Positions 46,063-57,540 of a stretch of DNA of 64,000 nucleotides are shown here, piece after piece. The DNA is from Schistosoma mansoni (Eukaryota; Platyhelminthes; Trematoda; Strigeidida; Schistosomatidae), in NCBI RefSeq assembly GCF_000237925.1, contig NW_017386069.1:310001-374000 (forward strand), written 5' to 3'. The notes under the pieces are model-generated. The model was not told where the DNA came from, did no database searches, and saw only the letters and a program-made list of their open reading frames with translations. Made by a program: the position numbers and the translations under genes. Positions within the stretch are counted from its first letter, which is position 1. Each line of letters opens with the position of its first letter.

Positions 46063-49000
46063 CCAAGCCCGGGTAAAGGAGGAGGGTTGGGCATGGGGTT
46101 AGCGACCCCATCCCGTAGAAAATCAACTCGCTAAAAAAACGCTAACCAGAAAAAATCATTCAAACCATTCAAACTCTGCCCTGGGAGTAGAAGGAAAAAT
46201 GACGTCTCATGATGAAAGCCGAGTTCCTTCGGAAGTCATGAGGCCGATGCACCTTCTAACAACCAGAGCAACAATTTTTATAGGTACATGGAATGTCCGG
46301 ACAATGTGGGAGACCGGCAGAGTCTTCCAAATTTCTGCGGAAATGAGGAAATACAACCTGGAAGTGCTTGGAATCAGTGAAACACATTGGACGCAGGTTG
46401 GACAACAACGACTGTCTTCAGGGGAACTTCTGTTATACTCCGGTCATGAAGAAGAAAATGCCCCACATACACAAGGAGTGGCACTGATGCTGTCCAGAAA
46501 AGCACAAAATGCACTTATAGGATGGGAATCTCATGGACCGAGGATCATCAAAGCCTCCTTCAAAACAAAGAGAGAGGGCATTACAATGAACATCATCCAA
46601 TGCTATGCGCCTACCAACGACTACGATGAAGACGCTAAAAACCAATTCTACGATAGGCTGCAGTCAATCTTCGAGAAGTGCCCAACCAAGGACCTGACCA
46701 TTCTAATGGGAGATTTCAATGCCAAGGTTGGAAAGGACAACACTGGATACGAAGACGTCATGGGACAACATGGACTGGGAGGAAGGAACGAAAATGGTGA
46801 GAGATTTGCAAACCTATGTGCCTTCAATAAACTGGTCATAGGTGGCACCATATTCCCACACAAAAACATACACAAAGCCACTTGGATTTCACCGGATCAC
46901 ACTACACAAAATCAAATCGACCATGTCTGCATCAACAAAAAGTTCAGGAGGACGATGGAGGATGTGAGAACCAGAAGAGGAGCTGATATAGCATCCGATC
47001 ACCATTTGCTGGTCGCCAAGATGAAACTAAAACTCAAGAAACACTGGACAATGGCGCGGACAACATCACAAAAGTTTAACACGGCCTTTCTTCGAGATGC
47101 TGACAAAATCAACGAATTTAACATAGCCCTCAGCAACAGGTTCGAGGCCTTTCATGATCTACTCAATGGGGAGGGAACTACCTTGGAGAGCAACTGGAAA
47201 GGTATCAAGGAGGCAATCGTTTCAACATGTCAGGAGGTTCTGGGCCGAAAGAAGCACCATCACAAGGAATGGATCACTGTTGGTACACTGGATAAAATTG
47301 AAGCAAGGAGGAACAAGAAGGTAGCAATCAATATCAGCCGAACAAGAGCAGAAAAAGCCAAGGCACAAGCCGAATACACAGAGGCAAACAAGCAAGTGAA
47401 GAGGAGCATCAGGACCGACAAACGTAAATATGTGGAAGATTTAGCGATGACAGCGGAAAAGGCTGCAAGAGAGGGAAACATGAGACAACTGTATGATACA
47501 ACAAAGAAACTTGCTGGAAATTACCGTCAACCAGAAAGACCAGTGAAAAACAAGGAAGGCAAAGTAATCAACGATATTGAAGAACAACGAAACAGGTGGG
47601 TAGAACACTTCAAGGAACTCTTGAATCGACCAGCTCCACTGAACCCACCCAACATCGAAGCAGCACCCACAGACCTCCCAATCGATATTGGCCCACCAAC
47701 AATTGAAGAGATCAGCATGGCCATTAGACAAATCAAGATCGGCAAAGCAGCGGGACCAGACAACATCCCGGCAGAGGCACTGAAAGCAAATGTAACAGCA
47801 ACTGCCAAGATACTCCACATCCTCTTCAGTAAGATTTGGGACGAAGAACAAGTACCAACAGACTGGAAAAAAGGACTTCTGATTAAGGTACCAAAGAAAG
47901 GCGATCTGAGCAAGTGCGACAACTACAGGGGCATCACTCTCCTCTCAATACCAGGAAAAGTCTTCAACAGAGTATTGTTAAACAGGATGAAGGATTCCGT
48001 GGACGCTCAACTTCGAGATCAACAAGCTGGATTTCGTAAGGATAGATCGTGCACAGATCAAATCGCAACTCTACGTATCATTGTGGAACAATCAATCGAA
48101 TGGAATTCATCACTGTACATCAACTTCATCGACTACGAGAAGGCATTTGATAGCGTGGACAGGACGACACTATGGAAGCTTCTTCGACACTACGGCGTGC
48201 CTGAGAAGATAGTCAATATCATACGGAACTCCTATGATGGACTAAACTGCCAAATCGTCCACGGAGGACAACTCACCGACTCGTTCGAGGTAAAGACCGG
48301 TGTTAGTCAAGGTTGCCTACTCTCACCGTTTCTCTTTCTCCTGGTGATCGACTGGATTATGAAGACGTCAACATCTGGAGGAATGCACGGGATACAGTGG
48401 ACAGGCAGGATGCAGCTTGACGATTTAGACTTCGCGGATGATCTGGCTCTTCTATCACAAACGCAACAACAAATGCAGGAGAAAACGACCAGTGTAGCAG
48501 CAGCCTCAGCAGCAGTAGGTCTCAATATAAACAAAGGGAAAAGCAAGACTCTCCGATACAATACAATATGCACCAATCCAATTACACTTGACGGAGAAGC
48601 TTTGGAGGATGTGGAAATCTTTACATATCTGGGCAGCATCATTGATGAACACGGTGGATCAGATGCAGATGTGAGGGCGCGGATCGGCAAAGCAAGAGCA
48701 GCATACCTACAGCTGAAAAACATCTGGAGCTCAAAACAATTGTCAACCAACACCAAGGTTAGAATTTTCAATACAAATGTCAAGACAGTTCTTCTGTATG
48801 GGGCAGAGACGTGGAGAACTACGAAAGCCATTATCCAGAAGATACAAGTGTTTATTAACAGCTGTCTACGCAAGATACTTCGGATCCGATGGCCAGACAC
48901 TATCAGCAACAAGTTACTGTGGGAGACAACAAACCAGATTCCAGCGGAGGAAGAAATCAGGAAGAAGCGCTGGAAGTGGATAGGGCACACTTTGAGGAAA

Positions 49001-49229
49001 TCACCCAATTGTGTCACAAGACAAGCCCTCACATGGAATCCTGAAGGTCGAAGGAGAAGAGGAAGACCAAAGAACACATTACGCCGAGAAATAGAGACAG
49101 ACATGAGAAGAATGAACAAGAACTGGAAAGAACTAGAAAAGAAGGCCCAGGACAGAGTGGGTTGGAGAAAGCTGGTCGGCGGCCTATGCTCCATTGGGAG
49201 TAACAGGCGTAAGTAAGTAAGTAAGTAAG
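46063..49229 (+). mobile_element. RTE-clade non-LTR retrotransposon (family E), nearly full length
   Basis: It starts inside the family 5' UTR at cccaagcccggg, about 40 bp short of the 5' end preserved in 26478-26995, and ends in a (TAAG)n tail at 49210-49229. The 5' UTR folds a hairpin (atggggt 46093-46099, accccat 46105-46111). Most of the element is one ORF. No clear TSD was found. It is the probable helper type for the short E derivatives at 3989 and 26478, although this copy lacks the first bases of the 5' UTR. Confidence 0.93.
46199..49216 (+). CDS. Endonuclease-reverse transcriptase of RTE-like retrotransposon, intact
   Basis: A 1005-residue ORF without stops. An apurinic-type endonuclease domain at about 26-275 shows all hallmark residues: TWNVRT (N32), SETHW (E61), CYAPTN (136-140), GDFNAK (D172, N174), ID at 240-241 and SDHH (266-269). 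The reverse transcriptase at about 500-770 has AAGPDNIP (517-524), [21 protein letters not shown] (catalytic D645), a [11 protein letters not shown] block and the catalytic FADD at 745-748. A C-terminal region follows ([12 protein letters not shown], then [14 protein letters not shown]). In target-primed reverse transcription the endonuclease nicks chromosomal DNA and the RT copies element RNA from the nick. Length and domain order are typical of the RTE clade. All catalytic residues are present, so it could encode active enzyme. Minus-strand frames across it are shadows. Confidence 0.95.
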   Translation: MTSHDESRVPSEVMRPMHLLTTRATIFIGTWNVRTMWETGRVFQISAEMRKYNLEVLGISETHWTQVGQQRLSSGELLLYSGHEEENAPHTQGVALMLSRKAQNALIGWESHGPRIIKASFKTKREGITMNIIQCYAPTNDYDEDAKNQFYDRLQSIFEKCPTKDLTILMGDFNAKVGKDNTGYEDVMGQHGLGGRNENGERFANLCAFNKLVIGGTIFPHKNIHKATWISPDHTTQNQIDHVCINKKFRRTMEDVRTRRGADIASDHHLLVAKMKLKLKKHWTMARTTSQKFNTAFLRDADKINEFNIALSNRFEAFHDLLNGEGTTLESNWKGIKEAIVSTCQEVLGRKKHHHKEWITVGTLDKIEARRNKKVAINISRTRAEKAKAQAEYTEANKQVKRSIRTDKRKYVEDLAMTAEKAAREGNMRQLYDTTKKLAGNYRQPERPVKNKEGKVINDIEEQRNRWVEHFKELLNRPAPLNPPNIEAAPTDLPIDIGPPTIEEISMAIRQIKIGKAAGPDNIPAEALKANVTATAKILHILFSKIWDEEQVPTDWKKGLLIKVPKKGDLSKCDNYRGITLLSIPGKVFNRVLLNRMKDSVDAQLRDQQAGFRKDRSCTDQIATLRIIVEQSIEWNSSLYINFIDYEKAFDSVDRTTLWKLLRHYGVPEKIVNIIRNSYDGLNCQIVHGGQLTDSFEVKTGVSQGCLLSPFLFLLVIDWIMKTSTSGGMHGIQWTGRMQLDDLDFADDLALLSQTQQQMQEKTTSVAAASAAVGLNINKGKSKTLRYNTICTNPITLDGEALEDVEIFTYLGSIIDEHGGSDADVRARIGKARAAYLQLKNIWSSKQLSTNTKVRIFNTNVKTVLLYGAETWRTTKAIIQKIQVFINSCLRKILRIRWPDTISNKLLWETTNQIPAEEEIRKKRWKWIGHTLRKSPNCVTRQALTWNPEGRRRRGRPKNTLRREIETDMRRMNKNWKELEKKAQDRVGWRKLVGGLCSIGSNRRK

Positions 49230-49484
49230 CATTTTAAATCGTTTCTGTTTATGAAATAAGAAATTTAAGTGAGGATACTGATTATTTATGATAATGGAGT
49301 CAGCAGTGAGATTTTAATCGCGATTCCAAAAGTTTACTATTTTTGGTAAAATTATTTTCAAGCGGTCTGTCCATCAAGGAAGGGTCCTAATAAACCAGTA
49401 TCCTACCTATAAGACAGATTTCCACTGTAGACAAACAAGATTACCACGTTCAAATACAAAATATTAACAAACACTACATTAATT
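49230..49484. other. AT-rich non-coding DNA
   Basis: Nothing recognisable. Confidence 0.4.
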
Positions 49485-49960
49485 TAGTCATCATCAGCGC
49501 ATAACCCAGGACAAATGTCCAGTGGCTCAAGTTTTCACATCATATCAACATAGAGATGAAATTAACAGGATGAACATCGAAAAATTCAGATTACAGCAAG
49601 TAGGTTAAACTTAGAAAATATGCTTTGGAAATTTGGAATGAATTCATAGAATAGTGCATAAACATCAACACTTAAGGAAAGACACCGAATAGATGGATTT
49701 GAACCACTATAACCGATTCTAAGCTATCACGTAAGGTTCCTAACCATTGTTCACAGTTATTCTGAGGACATCAATCAGATAATTTGGATCTGCTAGAGCA
49801 ACCCAGACCAGTACTTGATGACTTTGTGGAATAGTGTTATTCCTTAATTTGGTCACCCCTAGCTTTTTCTTAATCTACTTTTCTGTCAGACAGCATTGCG
49901 TGTCGAGGTAGGCGATGGCTGTGGATGCGTAACACTTATCCCAGGTACCTCAATCAAAGG
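49485..49960 (-). pseudogene. Decayed B/C-family 3' part
   Basis: Minus-strand relic of the 3' UTR and C-terminal ORF region of family B/C (compare 17205-17700): the reversed order of tail, 3' UTR, ctaaccattgttcacag and the AMLYGVGAGWKK-like segment can be followed, with many substitutions. One of the oldest copies. Confidence 0.6.
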
Positions 49961-50006
49961 TTCACGTGCTCACAAACTAATTACGCTAAGAGGATAGCAT
50001 TAAACT

Positions 50007-50087
50007 TATTCATTTTAACAAATAAACATTGGTACGGAGAGGCACCAAATATATATGCGTCACGCAAATTGAATGATTTGTGTGAGG
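50007..50087 (-). mobile_element. 81-bp A-family 3' fragment with TSD
   Basis: A 10-bp duplication (gcattaaact) at 49997-50006 and 50088-50097 bounds a short insertion that matches only the 3' terminus of the A half-LINE (aacattggtacggaga, gcaccaaatatatatgcgtca). Extreme 5' truncation. Confidence 0.82.
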
Positions 50088-50097
50088 GCATTAAACT

Positions 50098-50666
50098 CCG
50101 ACTATAATCACTTCAAGTTCCTAAGAATGTTGTCCATTCTTATAAGCATAAAGACGTTGCAACGCGTCATGTGTATATAAGGCAAACGATAGATGGTTTG
50201 ATTTAATTACCCACTAGAAAAATATGAACAGAAAATTTTATATTGGCTGAATATGTATAGATTATACATGTGAAATTATTCATGTATACAAAATGATATC
50301 AAATTTGCATTTTTTCTAGTGCATTTTAATTATTGATCACTTATAAATCAGGATTATCAACTTCCGAGAAAGAACGAAGTATAATTTGTTTCTTTGAGAA
50401 ACCACCTTCTGTCTCAACAATTAGATATCGATAATCGAATTCTTTAGATTCATTCTGATTAGATGAGAAAAAGAAAAAAAAACAGAAGAGTAAACTTTTT
50501 TATTAATGTACGACTATGTTTAACTATGTAAATAAGAAACAGTAACCAGTTTTTCAAAAGGAAGTCATATATTTATCTACTTTCTAGTGGTAAAGTAGCA
50601 TAAATTCCAGACATATATTTCTTATTGCAGACAATAGAACTGAAAATTTGAAAATGCAAACAGTAA
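50098..50666. other. AT-rich non-coding DNA
   Basis: Nothing recognisable. Confidence 0.45.
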
Positions 50667-51151
50667 TTATTTATTTGAATACATAAACATTGGTACAAGC
50701 GGGCACCAAATATACATGCGCCACAATAACAATGAGGCCAGTAGCAGTTATCATTGAACTGTGTGAGGGCTGTGATACTGCCCGAGTGCCCTAACCGAAG
50801 CAGGTGGTTTTCTTAGGGAGCAACACCCGGAGCCTTTGACCTGAAGGTCTAGTCCACAAGGTAGTGTAGTGACGTCGGGAGATGCAGTCCCATGGTAGCC
50901 GGTGACCAACGATTGGTTCATATGCCATTCGTTCCATCAGGATCCTAGAGCCCATGTGCACCATTGGTTTGGAATCAGGGTTTTCCACGCGCCGGAAATT
51001 CGCTTTTCGTCCTCTCAATTTCGTAAACAACATCCCCGCCGCGAGAGGGCAATGAGTAGGACTTCCCCGGTAGTGGTTGTGTACGCGTGGCTATGTGAGA
51101 GCATTTCAAGAGGGAGAGCTGACTCTCCTCACCCTCGGCCGTACCAGGGGG
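50667..51151 (-). mobile_element. Short non-autonomous A-family element (half-LINE), deletion subfamily
   Basis: Nearly identical to 40160-40632, including the diagnostic internal deletion. It differs by a replaced stretch at about 50722-50760 and by loss of the last bases of the 5' end (stops at gtaccagggg). Flanks differ from the 40-kb copy, so it is a separate insertion. Confidence 0.88.
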
Positions 51152-52744
51152 GAGTCAATATAATGAGAGTGACTTATTCATTATGAAAAAGATGTCTATC
51201 TCTGCATTTTAAATCGCAAAATAAGGTATGTGGTTTAAATACAGACTTATGGGACTCAGTTTCATTGTATTCATTTGTATGGTTATTTAGCAAGCTAGTG
51301 AATAGAAAATTTTGAGCAGGTGGAGGATATATGATCTATCAAAAATGCATACCACTTCGAATTATTACAGTGAAAACAATTATGGCGCGGGATGTGAAGT
51401 GTACGGAACTGTTTCTTGCCAATAAACTAGTGTTTTCAGATTTAAGTAGCGATGAGTATGGTTCTCTACACAGTTTAGGAAACAATTAATGTTAAGTCTA
51501 AATAACAAGTTGTTATTACGAGGAAATTCCGATTATTCGAGAAAGATCGGACAACTAAAGGTTCACAGAAAAAAACATTTCGATCCAACTGTGGGAAATA
51601 ATAATACGATGACTGTACCCCTGTTTCAGGAACCCAAATTCAACTACTGCTGAGAAACGCAAGTATCACAAAAATCATATGTATTAGGGCAGAATAACAT
51701 CTAAAGCTGTGTTGTAACTTTATATAATCAATAGTACAGACATTGAAGGATAGATCTTACTTCTGATTTTATTTTGAGGAAAGACTAATTGGTTGGAATT
51801 TTCTTGCTTGGTTAGTGCTTCTTATGGTTATTTTTTTATAGCCCAAACATCCTCGGATGTTTGTACTTTTTCTCTATTCGTCCCTAGTAGATGTGTGATT
51901 TCTGATATCGATTTCAAAATTCAACTGAAAACTAAGTATAGTTAATACGTCCAACACCCTTACTACACATGCGGGTGCAAACTGGAGTTGAAGGACAACT
52001 TTATGCTAAAAAAACAATACATGGTGAACACTTTTTGAATATAGATTTTCACTTTGCCTAGTACCCTGGAATATCATAGCGTCCCAGTTGAAGATATCTA
52101 TGCTGCTTGGATATTTTAGATTGAATGCTTTTAGCAAATCAGCCAAATACGTAGTTACCCAGAAAAAGGCGAAGGGTAGATAAAATACCGAACCTTTCAG
52201 AAAAGTGTACTACTCCCAGTTGATGTGATTTTTCCTAACAAAGAGGATTGCCAACGAAAGGAAGGTTGTATTAAAATGAACAGACAGAAAGCAAGTTATT
52301 GTAAGGTAATCAAATGTTCTGGAATAAGAGCAGAATAACTTGCCTTGAACCATATCATCCGGGACCTGTAGTCAAAGGCTGTTTGAGTCTCAAAGGAGCA
52401 AACTAGGAATCTTATTCTTCTCATGCCAACAAGCAGTAACTTCATTGGTTAGTTTTGTGCAGGGGCTTAAATTACTATGAAGTATATTATTTCCAGAACT
52501 TCATTCATAAGGATTGTTTTAAGGGGTCGTATTGGGGATGTGACATTGGTAATTAGTCAAGATAAAATTTGAATGTGAATAAGCTATTGGTTCATGAGAT
52601 TACGTAGGGAATGAAGGGTAGTTGCACTGGATTAATATTTGTAGACTAGTTACATGTTGGATTAGGTCCTAGAGACTATACAAATTAATAATTTGGAGTT
52701 CGGCATGACTCAAAGGCAAAAACGATGGTGACTGTGATGTAATT
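51152..52744. other. Non-coding DNA
   Basis: No gene recognised. The 5' end of element B is not defined here. Homology to copy C becomes visible only from about 52745. Confidence 0.45.
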
Positions 52745-52800
52745 TTCCATGTTCGGTATGAAATGTCAAATTAACCTTAGCTAGGACTTTAGAATCTTAC

Positions 52801-53565
52801 ACCATCGATGTGTGCTGCGTCTCCAAAACGCGCATACAAGATCCGAGTAGCGTCATTCATTTGATCTCACCTAATCAAAATAAAGAACCATCTCGATGAA
52901 CGCTTCGTGTATCTGGAAGCCCTGAAGCTGCTTCCCGTGGCCTCGCTGGAGTAGGTATAGCATTAAGTCCTAGGGCAGAACTAGCTCTTTTAGACTGGAT
53001 CCCAGTAGACAGTCGTTTATGCGCTGTCCGACTAAACGGATCAGTAAGGACTCGAAAAGATAGGGAAACTCGTCGTTGCCTTTTCGTCGTCTCTGACTAC
53101 TCTCCCACTGACTGCAGCTCAGACGATATAAAAGATGAGTTTTACAGGAAACTTTCTGACCTTCTCCGAAAAGCTAAGCGTTCTGATGTAGTAATAGTGG
53201 CTGGTGACTTTAATGCTCAAGTAGGTAAACTAAGTGAAAGGGAAAGACACCTGGGAGGATCTTATGGTGTCGTGGCTAAAAGAACAGATAATGGCGACCG
53301 TCTGTTGCAGCTGTGCTCAGATAACCACCTATTTCTTGCAAATACTAACTTTAAGCATAAGGAAAAACATCTTTTGACATGGCGACCCCCGAATTCGTCC
53401 CAACGTTGGACCCAATTAGATCATATCGCTATCAGCCACCGATGGAGGGGCTCGATAGAAGACTGTCGCTCATTCTGGAGCACATGTTTAGACTCAGATC
53501 ATCCTCTAGTGCGAGCACGTATCTGTCTGCGTCTTACTGGACGTAGGAAAGACACTGCAGGGAAG
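52801..53565 (+). pseudogene. Copy B endonuclease domain, inactivated
   Basis: In one frame from 52801: VCCVS, then KTRIQDPSS, where A and C have SETRIQ. The catalytic Glu is replaced by Lys. A TGA at 52897-52899 lies where C has Cys. Downstream the frame is open through RSDVVIVAGDFNAQVG (about 53176-53223), RTDNGDRLLQLC and SDHPLVRA, to the A junction. Family role: nicking of target DNA. With the E-to-K change and the stop it cannot work. It was probably decaying before or after A inserted; the order is unknown. Confidence 0.88.
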
Positions 53566-53892
53566 CCCCAAATGCCCTGGTACGGCCGAGAGTGGGGAGA
53601 GTCCACTCTCCCTCTCCAAATGCTCTCACATGGCCAGTGAATATATAGCCTCTGCCAGGGAAGTCCTACTCACTGCCTTCTCGTGGCGGGGGTGTTGTTT
53701 ACGAAAGTGAGAGGACGAAAAGCGAATGTCCGGCGCTTTAACCGGGTTGGTGGACACGGAGGGTCCACCTAGGGGAGTTGGAAAACCCTGATTCCAAACC
53801 AATGGTGCACATGGGCTCCAGTATCCTGATGGAACGAATGGCGAATGAACCTGCTGTTGGTCACCGGCTACCATGGGACTGCATCTCCTCAC

Positions 53893-53952
53893 TATTTATT
53901 TATTTATTTAAACACATATATATTGGTACAAAAGGGCACCAGGTACATATGC
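53893..53952 (-). mobile_element. 60-bp A-family 3' fragment inserted in A's own 5' UTR
   Basis: Reverse complement of the A 3' terminus (tail, then tattggtacaaaagggcacc, then aggtacatat). It is flanked by a perfect 12-bp duplication, gcatctcctcac, at 53881-53892 and 53953-53964. The uninterrupted 5' UTR is seen in 1222-1742. Confidence 0.9.
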
Positions 53953-54325
53953 GCATCTCCTCACGATGCTCCACTGCCTTGTGGATCAGACCTTTAGGTC
54001 AAAGGCTCGGGGTGTGGCCCCCTAAGAAAACCACCTGCTTCGGTTTGGGCACCCGGGCAGTATCACAGCCCACACACAAATAAATGAAATGATGAATTCT
54101 ATTGACGATACTATTCTCGCTCATATTAGAAGCAAGACAATTTACACTATTATTATCATTACCATTATTATTATTATTATTATTACTATTATTTACTACG
54201 TCGCTTTTTCACTCCCTTTATTCCCAAATTGTGTATCCTTCCTTTCCAACTTATGCAGTAGCTCGCCCATGGTGGAAACTCTGTCCTATCTAAACGATCT
54301 CCAGTCACTGTCTGGTTGAAAGTGA

Positions 54326-57300
54326 ATGCTTCCACCGATTACGAATACTGAAGCAGTCTTTCTGAAACCACGTACGCCGTTCAAGCTGGCTTCCTTCAAC
54401 GTTCGCACACTAATGCAGATCGGACAACAGATGGGGCTGGCTATGTCTTTAGAAAGTCTTAATGTTGATGTTTGCTGTCTATCCGAGACTCGTATTCAAG
54501 ACTCTAGTGAAGTACTACAAATTCGTTCTCCATCTGTCGCTTCGAAAAGCTTGTTTCACGTGCGCTTATCCGGGGACTCTGTGGCATCCTCGTCTGGTCT
54601 TGCAGGCGTTGGTGTTGCACTAAGCGCTAGGGCTGAGGCAGTACTAATCGATTGGATCCCCATTAACAGTCGGTTATGTGCTGTTAGATTAGAAAGTTCC
54701 ATCAAAGTGAGAAGAAACCGGAGTGAGAAACGGTGTCTTTTCGTCATCTCCGCCTATGCCCCGACAGATTGCAGCCCGGATGCAATCAAGGATGAGTTTC
54801 ACCACCAGTTAACAGTTCTTCTCCAGAAAGCGCGTTCGACAGATATTGTAGTATTAGCCGGAGACTTGAATGCTCAGGTCGGGCGTCTAGGCACAGAAGA
54901 GAGTCGTTTAGGTGGCCGATGGGGACTTGTTGGTCGCAGGACAGATAACGGGGACCGTTTGCTGCAACTGTGCACAGACCACAACCTGTTTCTGGCTAGC
55001 ACTAACTTCCGGCACAGTCATCGCCGGTGTGCCACTTGGCGTCCTCCCTCTGCATCTCAAGCCTGGACTCAGATTGATCACATCGCGATCAGCTACCGCT
55101 GGCGTGGTTGTGTACAAGACTGCCGCTCCTTTTGGAGTACCTATCTGGAGTCTGATCATGCCCTGGTCTGCGCCAATCTTAGCTTACTTTTCAGTGGCCG
55201 AAGGATTGACCACCACCAACGGATCGATGTTAGTAAACTGGCTGCAACATCTGTTGCAAGTAAGTATCGAGCAGAGCTAGCCTCTAGGCTAGCTACCATC
55301 CCACCGAAAAGTATAGATGAGCATTGGTTGCATCTTCACGACGCCATGAAAATGGCGAGTAAAGCCGCTTGCGGCTTCGCGAAACGTCCCGCTTACAAGC
55401 ACTGGGTTTCTTCTGGCTCCTTACAACTGATGGAAGCCCGTCGGTCTACTCCGGGTGACTGTGAGTTCGACCACAAACGAAAGCTGTTACGTAATGAAAT
55501 TGGGCAAAGTTTGCGTAAGGACCGAGAAGCCTGGTGGTCGGAGCGTGCTAATGAGATGGAAGCAGCAGCTGCATCTGGTAACTGCCGGAAGCTCTTCCAA
55601 CTCATCCGAGCCACTGGCAGCAAGAAGTCTGGTGTGAGTGAAACAATCTACGAGGATGACGGGATGCCAATCACTAACATCTCTCGACGTCTTGGACGAT
55701 GGGCGGAATTTTTCGAAGGGCAGTTCAACTGACCTGCTGCTCCGGCAACATCAACCAGTTTGTCCTGCCCCCCATGGCCGATGACGACTGATCCACTAAA
55801 CGAGGCGGAAGTCCGCAAGGAACTCCAACTCTTGAAGCGCTACAAATCACCTGGCCCAGATGACTTACCTCCGGCTCTTTTTAAAGATGGTGGTGACTTT
55901 CTGGCTAAGGAACTGACGGTGTTGTTTGCAAACGTTTGGGAGCAAGAAAGTGTTCCAACATCATGGAATGAGTCAATAGTCGTCCCTATCTTTAAAAAGG
56001 GTTCACGTTGTTCCTGTAACAACTATCGGGGGATAAGTCTACTTCCGATTGCGTCCAAACTATTGGCTTCTGTCATTCTTCGTAGGTTGTTTAAAACCCG
56101 AGAACGATTGACTCGCGAGGAGCAGGCTGGTCTTCGTTCTGGTCGAGGATGCATTGATCACATTTTCACCCTCCGCCAAATGTTAGAACACCGTCATACT
56201 TATCGCAGGCCAACAATCGTAGTGTTTCTTGATATCAGGGCTGCCTTCGATTCGTTGGACAGGACTGTTCTCTGGAATTGTCTATTGAAGAAGGGTGTGC
56301 CTGAGAAGTTCATTAACATCTTAAAGGCCCTGTATACGAACACCTCAGGCAGAGTGAGGGCATACAACCACCTTTCTCCCTTGTTTCATTCGAGCAGTGG
56401 GGTTAGGCAGGGTTGCCCGATCTCACCATTCCTCTTCAACTTTGCCATCGATGACATCCTGGAAACAGCTCTGATGGATGTAAGTAATGGCGGTGTGGAT
56501 ATGTTGCCTGGAGAACGACTTCTTGACCTCGAGTATGCGGATGATATTGTCTTACTGTGCGATAATGCCCAAGGCATGCAATCCGCACTTAATCAGTTGG
56601 CAATCAGTGTCCGCAGGTACGGCATGTGCTTTGCACCCTCCAAGTGCAAAGTACTCCTACAAGACTGGCAGGATTCTCATCCCGTACTCACCCTGGATGG
56701 TGAGCAGATTGAAGTAGTTGAGAAGTTCGTGTATCTAGGTAGCTATATAAGTGCTGGTGGTGGCGTGAGTGATGAGATTGATGCACGTATAATGAAAGCC
56801 AGAGCGGCTTATGCCAATCTGGGCCATCTTTGGCGCCTTCGTGATGTTAGTCTGGCTGTAAAAGGTCGGATCTACAACGCGTCGGTGAGAGCAGTTTTAC
56901 TCTATGCTTGTGAAACCTGGCCTCTCCGAGTTGAGGATGTTAGACGTCTCTCTGTGTTCGATCATCGTTGTCTCCGAAGGATTGCTGACATTCAGTGGCA
57001 ACACCATGTTAGTAATGCAGAGGTTCGGCATCGTGTGTTCGGGCGCAGAGACGATAATTTAATTGGTGTCACCATCTTGAAACACCGACTTCGGTGGCTT
57101 GGACATGTTTTACGAATGTCGTCCCAGAGACTTCCACGTCGTGCATTATTTGCCGACTCTGGGACTGGTTGGAAAAAGCGGAGAGGAGGTCAGTGTATGA
57201 CATGGTGTCGTGGCATGAAAGAAAGCTGCAAAGGGCTAGCTTCTGTTGGTCCTTCACGACTCCCTGGCTGGGGTCCGAGAGATGGTGCAACACAGTGGCT

Positions 57301-57376
57301 AGAGACATTATCAGATATGGCTCAGAATAGAAGCCAGTGGCGATCCTGCTGCAACCTTCTTTTACTTTCTACATAA
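54326..57376 (+). pseudogene. Family A endonuclease-reverse transcriptase with one in-frame TGA
   Basis: The start ATG at 54326 directly follows an in-frame TGA, so it is the first possible start. The frame covers 1017 codons and is broken only by TGA at 55730-55732 (codon 469), in the linker after the endonuclease. The matching codon in copy B is TGG (Trp, in QFNWP), so a single transition explains it. Endonuclease, about 18-285: FNVRT (N25), SETRIQ (E54), GDLNAQ (D180, N182), SDHALV (D277, H278). RT, about 500-760: NNYRGISLLP, FLDIRAAFDS (D636), GVRQGCPISPFLF, YADD (737-740). The C-terminal region resembles copy B (HRLRWLGHVLRM). All catalytic residues are present. As read, it would give a 468-residue endonuclease-only product and, downstream, a frame open from 55760 with the RT. 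Confidence 0.92.
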
Positions 57377-57540
57377 AGAGTGGTTCTAACTTTCTTAACT
57401 GAAAGAGTCTTCTAGTTGTACATTTCAGTCCGCCTTGTCTTTTCATCCCTTCTCTTCCTACTTTCATTATTTTGTGTGGCGCATATGTATCTGGTGCCCT
57501 TTTGTACCAATATATATGTGTTTAAATAAATAAATAAATA

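Larger units (their letters stand above)
53566..57540 (+). mobile_element. Family A non-LTR retrotransposon, nearly full length, nested in B
   Basis: It begins at the same 5' terminus as the half-LINEs (gccccaaatgccctgg, near 53565) and ends with their 3' terminus (gcatatgtatctggtgccc, then the AAATA tail at 57522-57540). The 5' UTR spans 53566-54325, with an (ATT)n run at 54147-54195 and a 60-bp secondary insertion at 53893-53952. The ORF follows (54326-57376), then 164 bp of 3' UTR and tail. No TSD is seen at its ends in B. Confidence 0.93.

Noticed and set aside
47441-49194. Long minus-strand ORFs (up to 295 codons) opposite the RTE ORF
   Set aside because: They are antisense shadows of the endonuclease-RT frame and lack any recognisable domain.
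53566-53640. HDV-like ribozyme at the 5' end of family A
   Set aside because: Ccccca/tggggg-type pairing and a ggagag/ctctcc hairpin suggest part of such a fold, but I could not place the remaining helices. In the 40-kb and 50-kb copies tgagg replaces tgggg without compensation.
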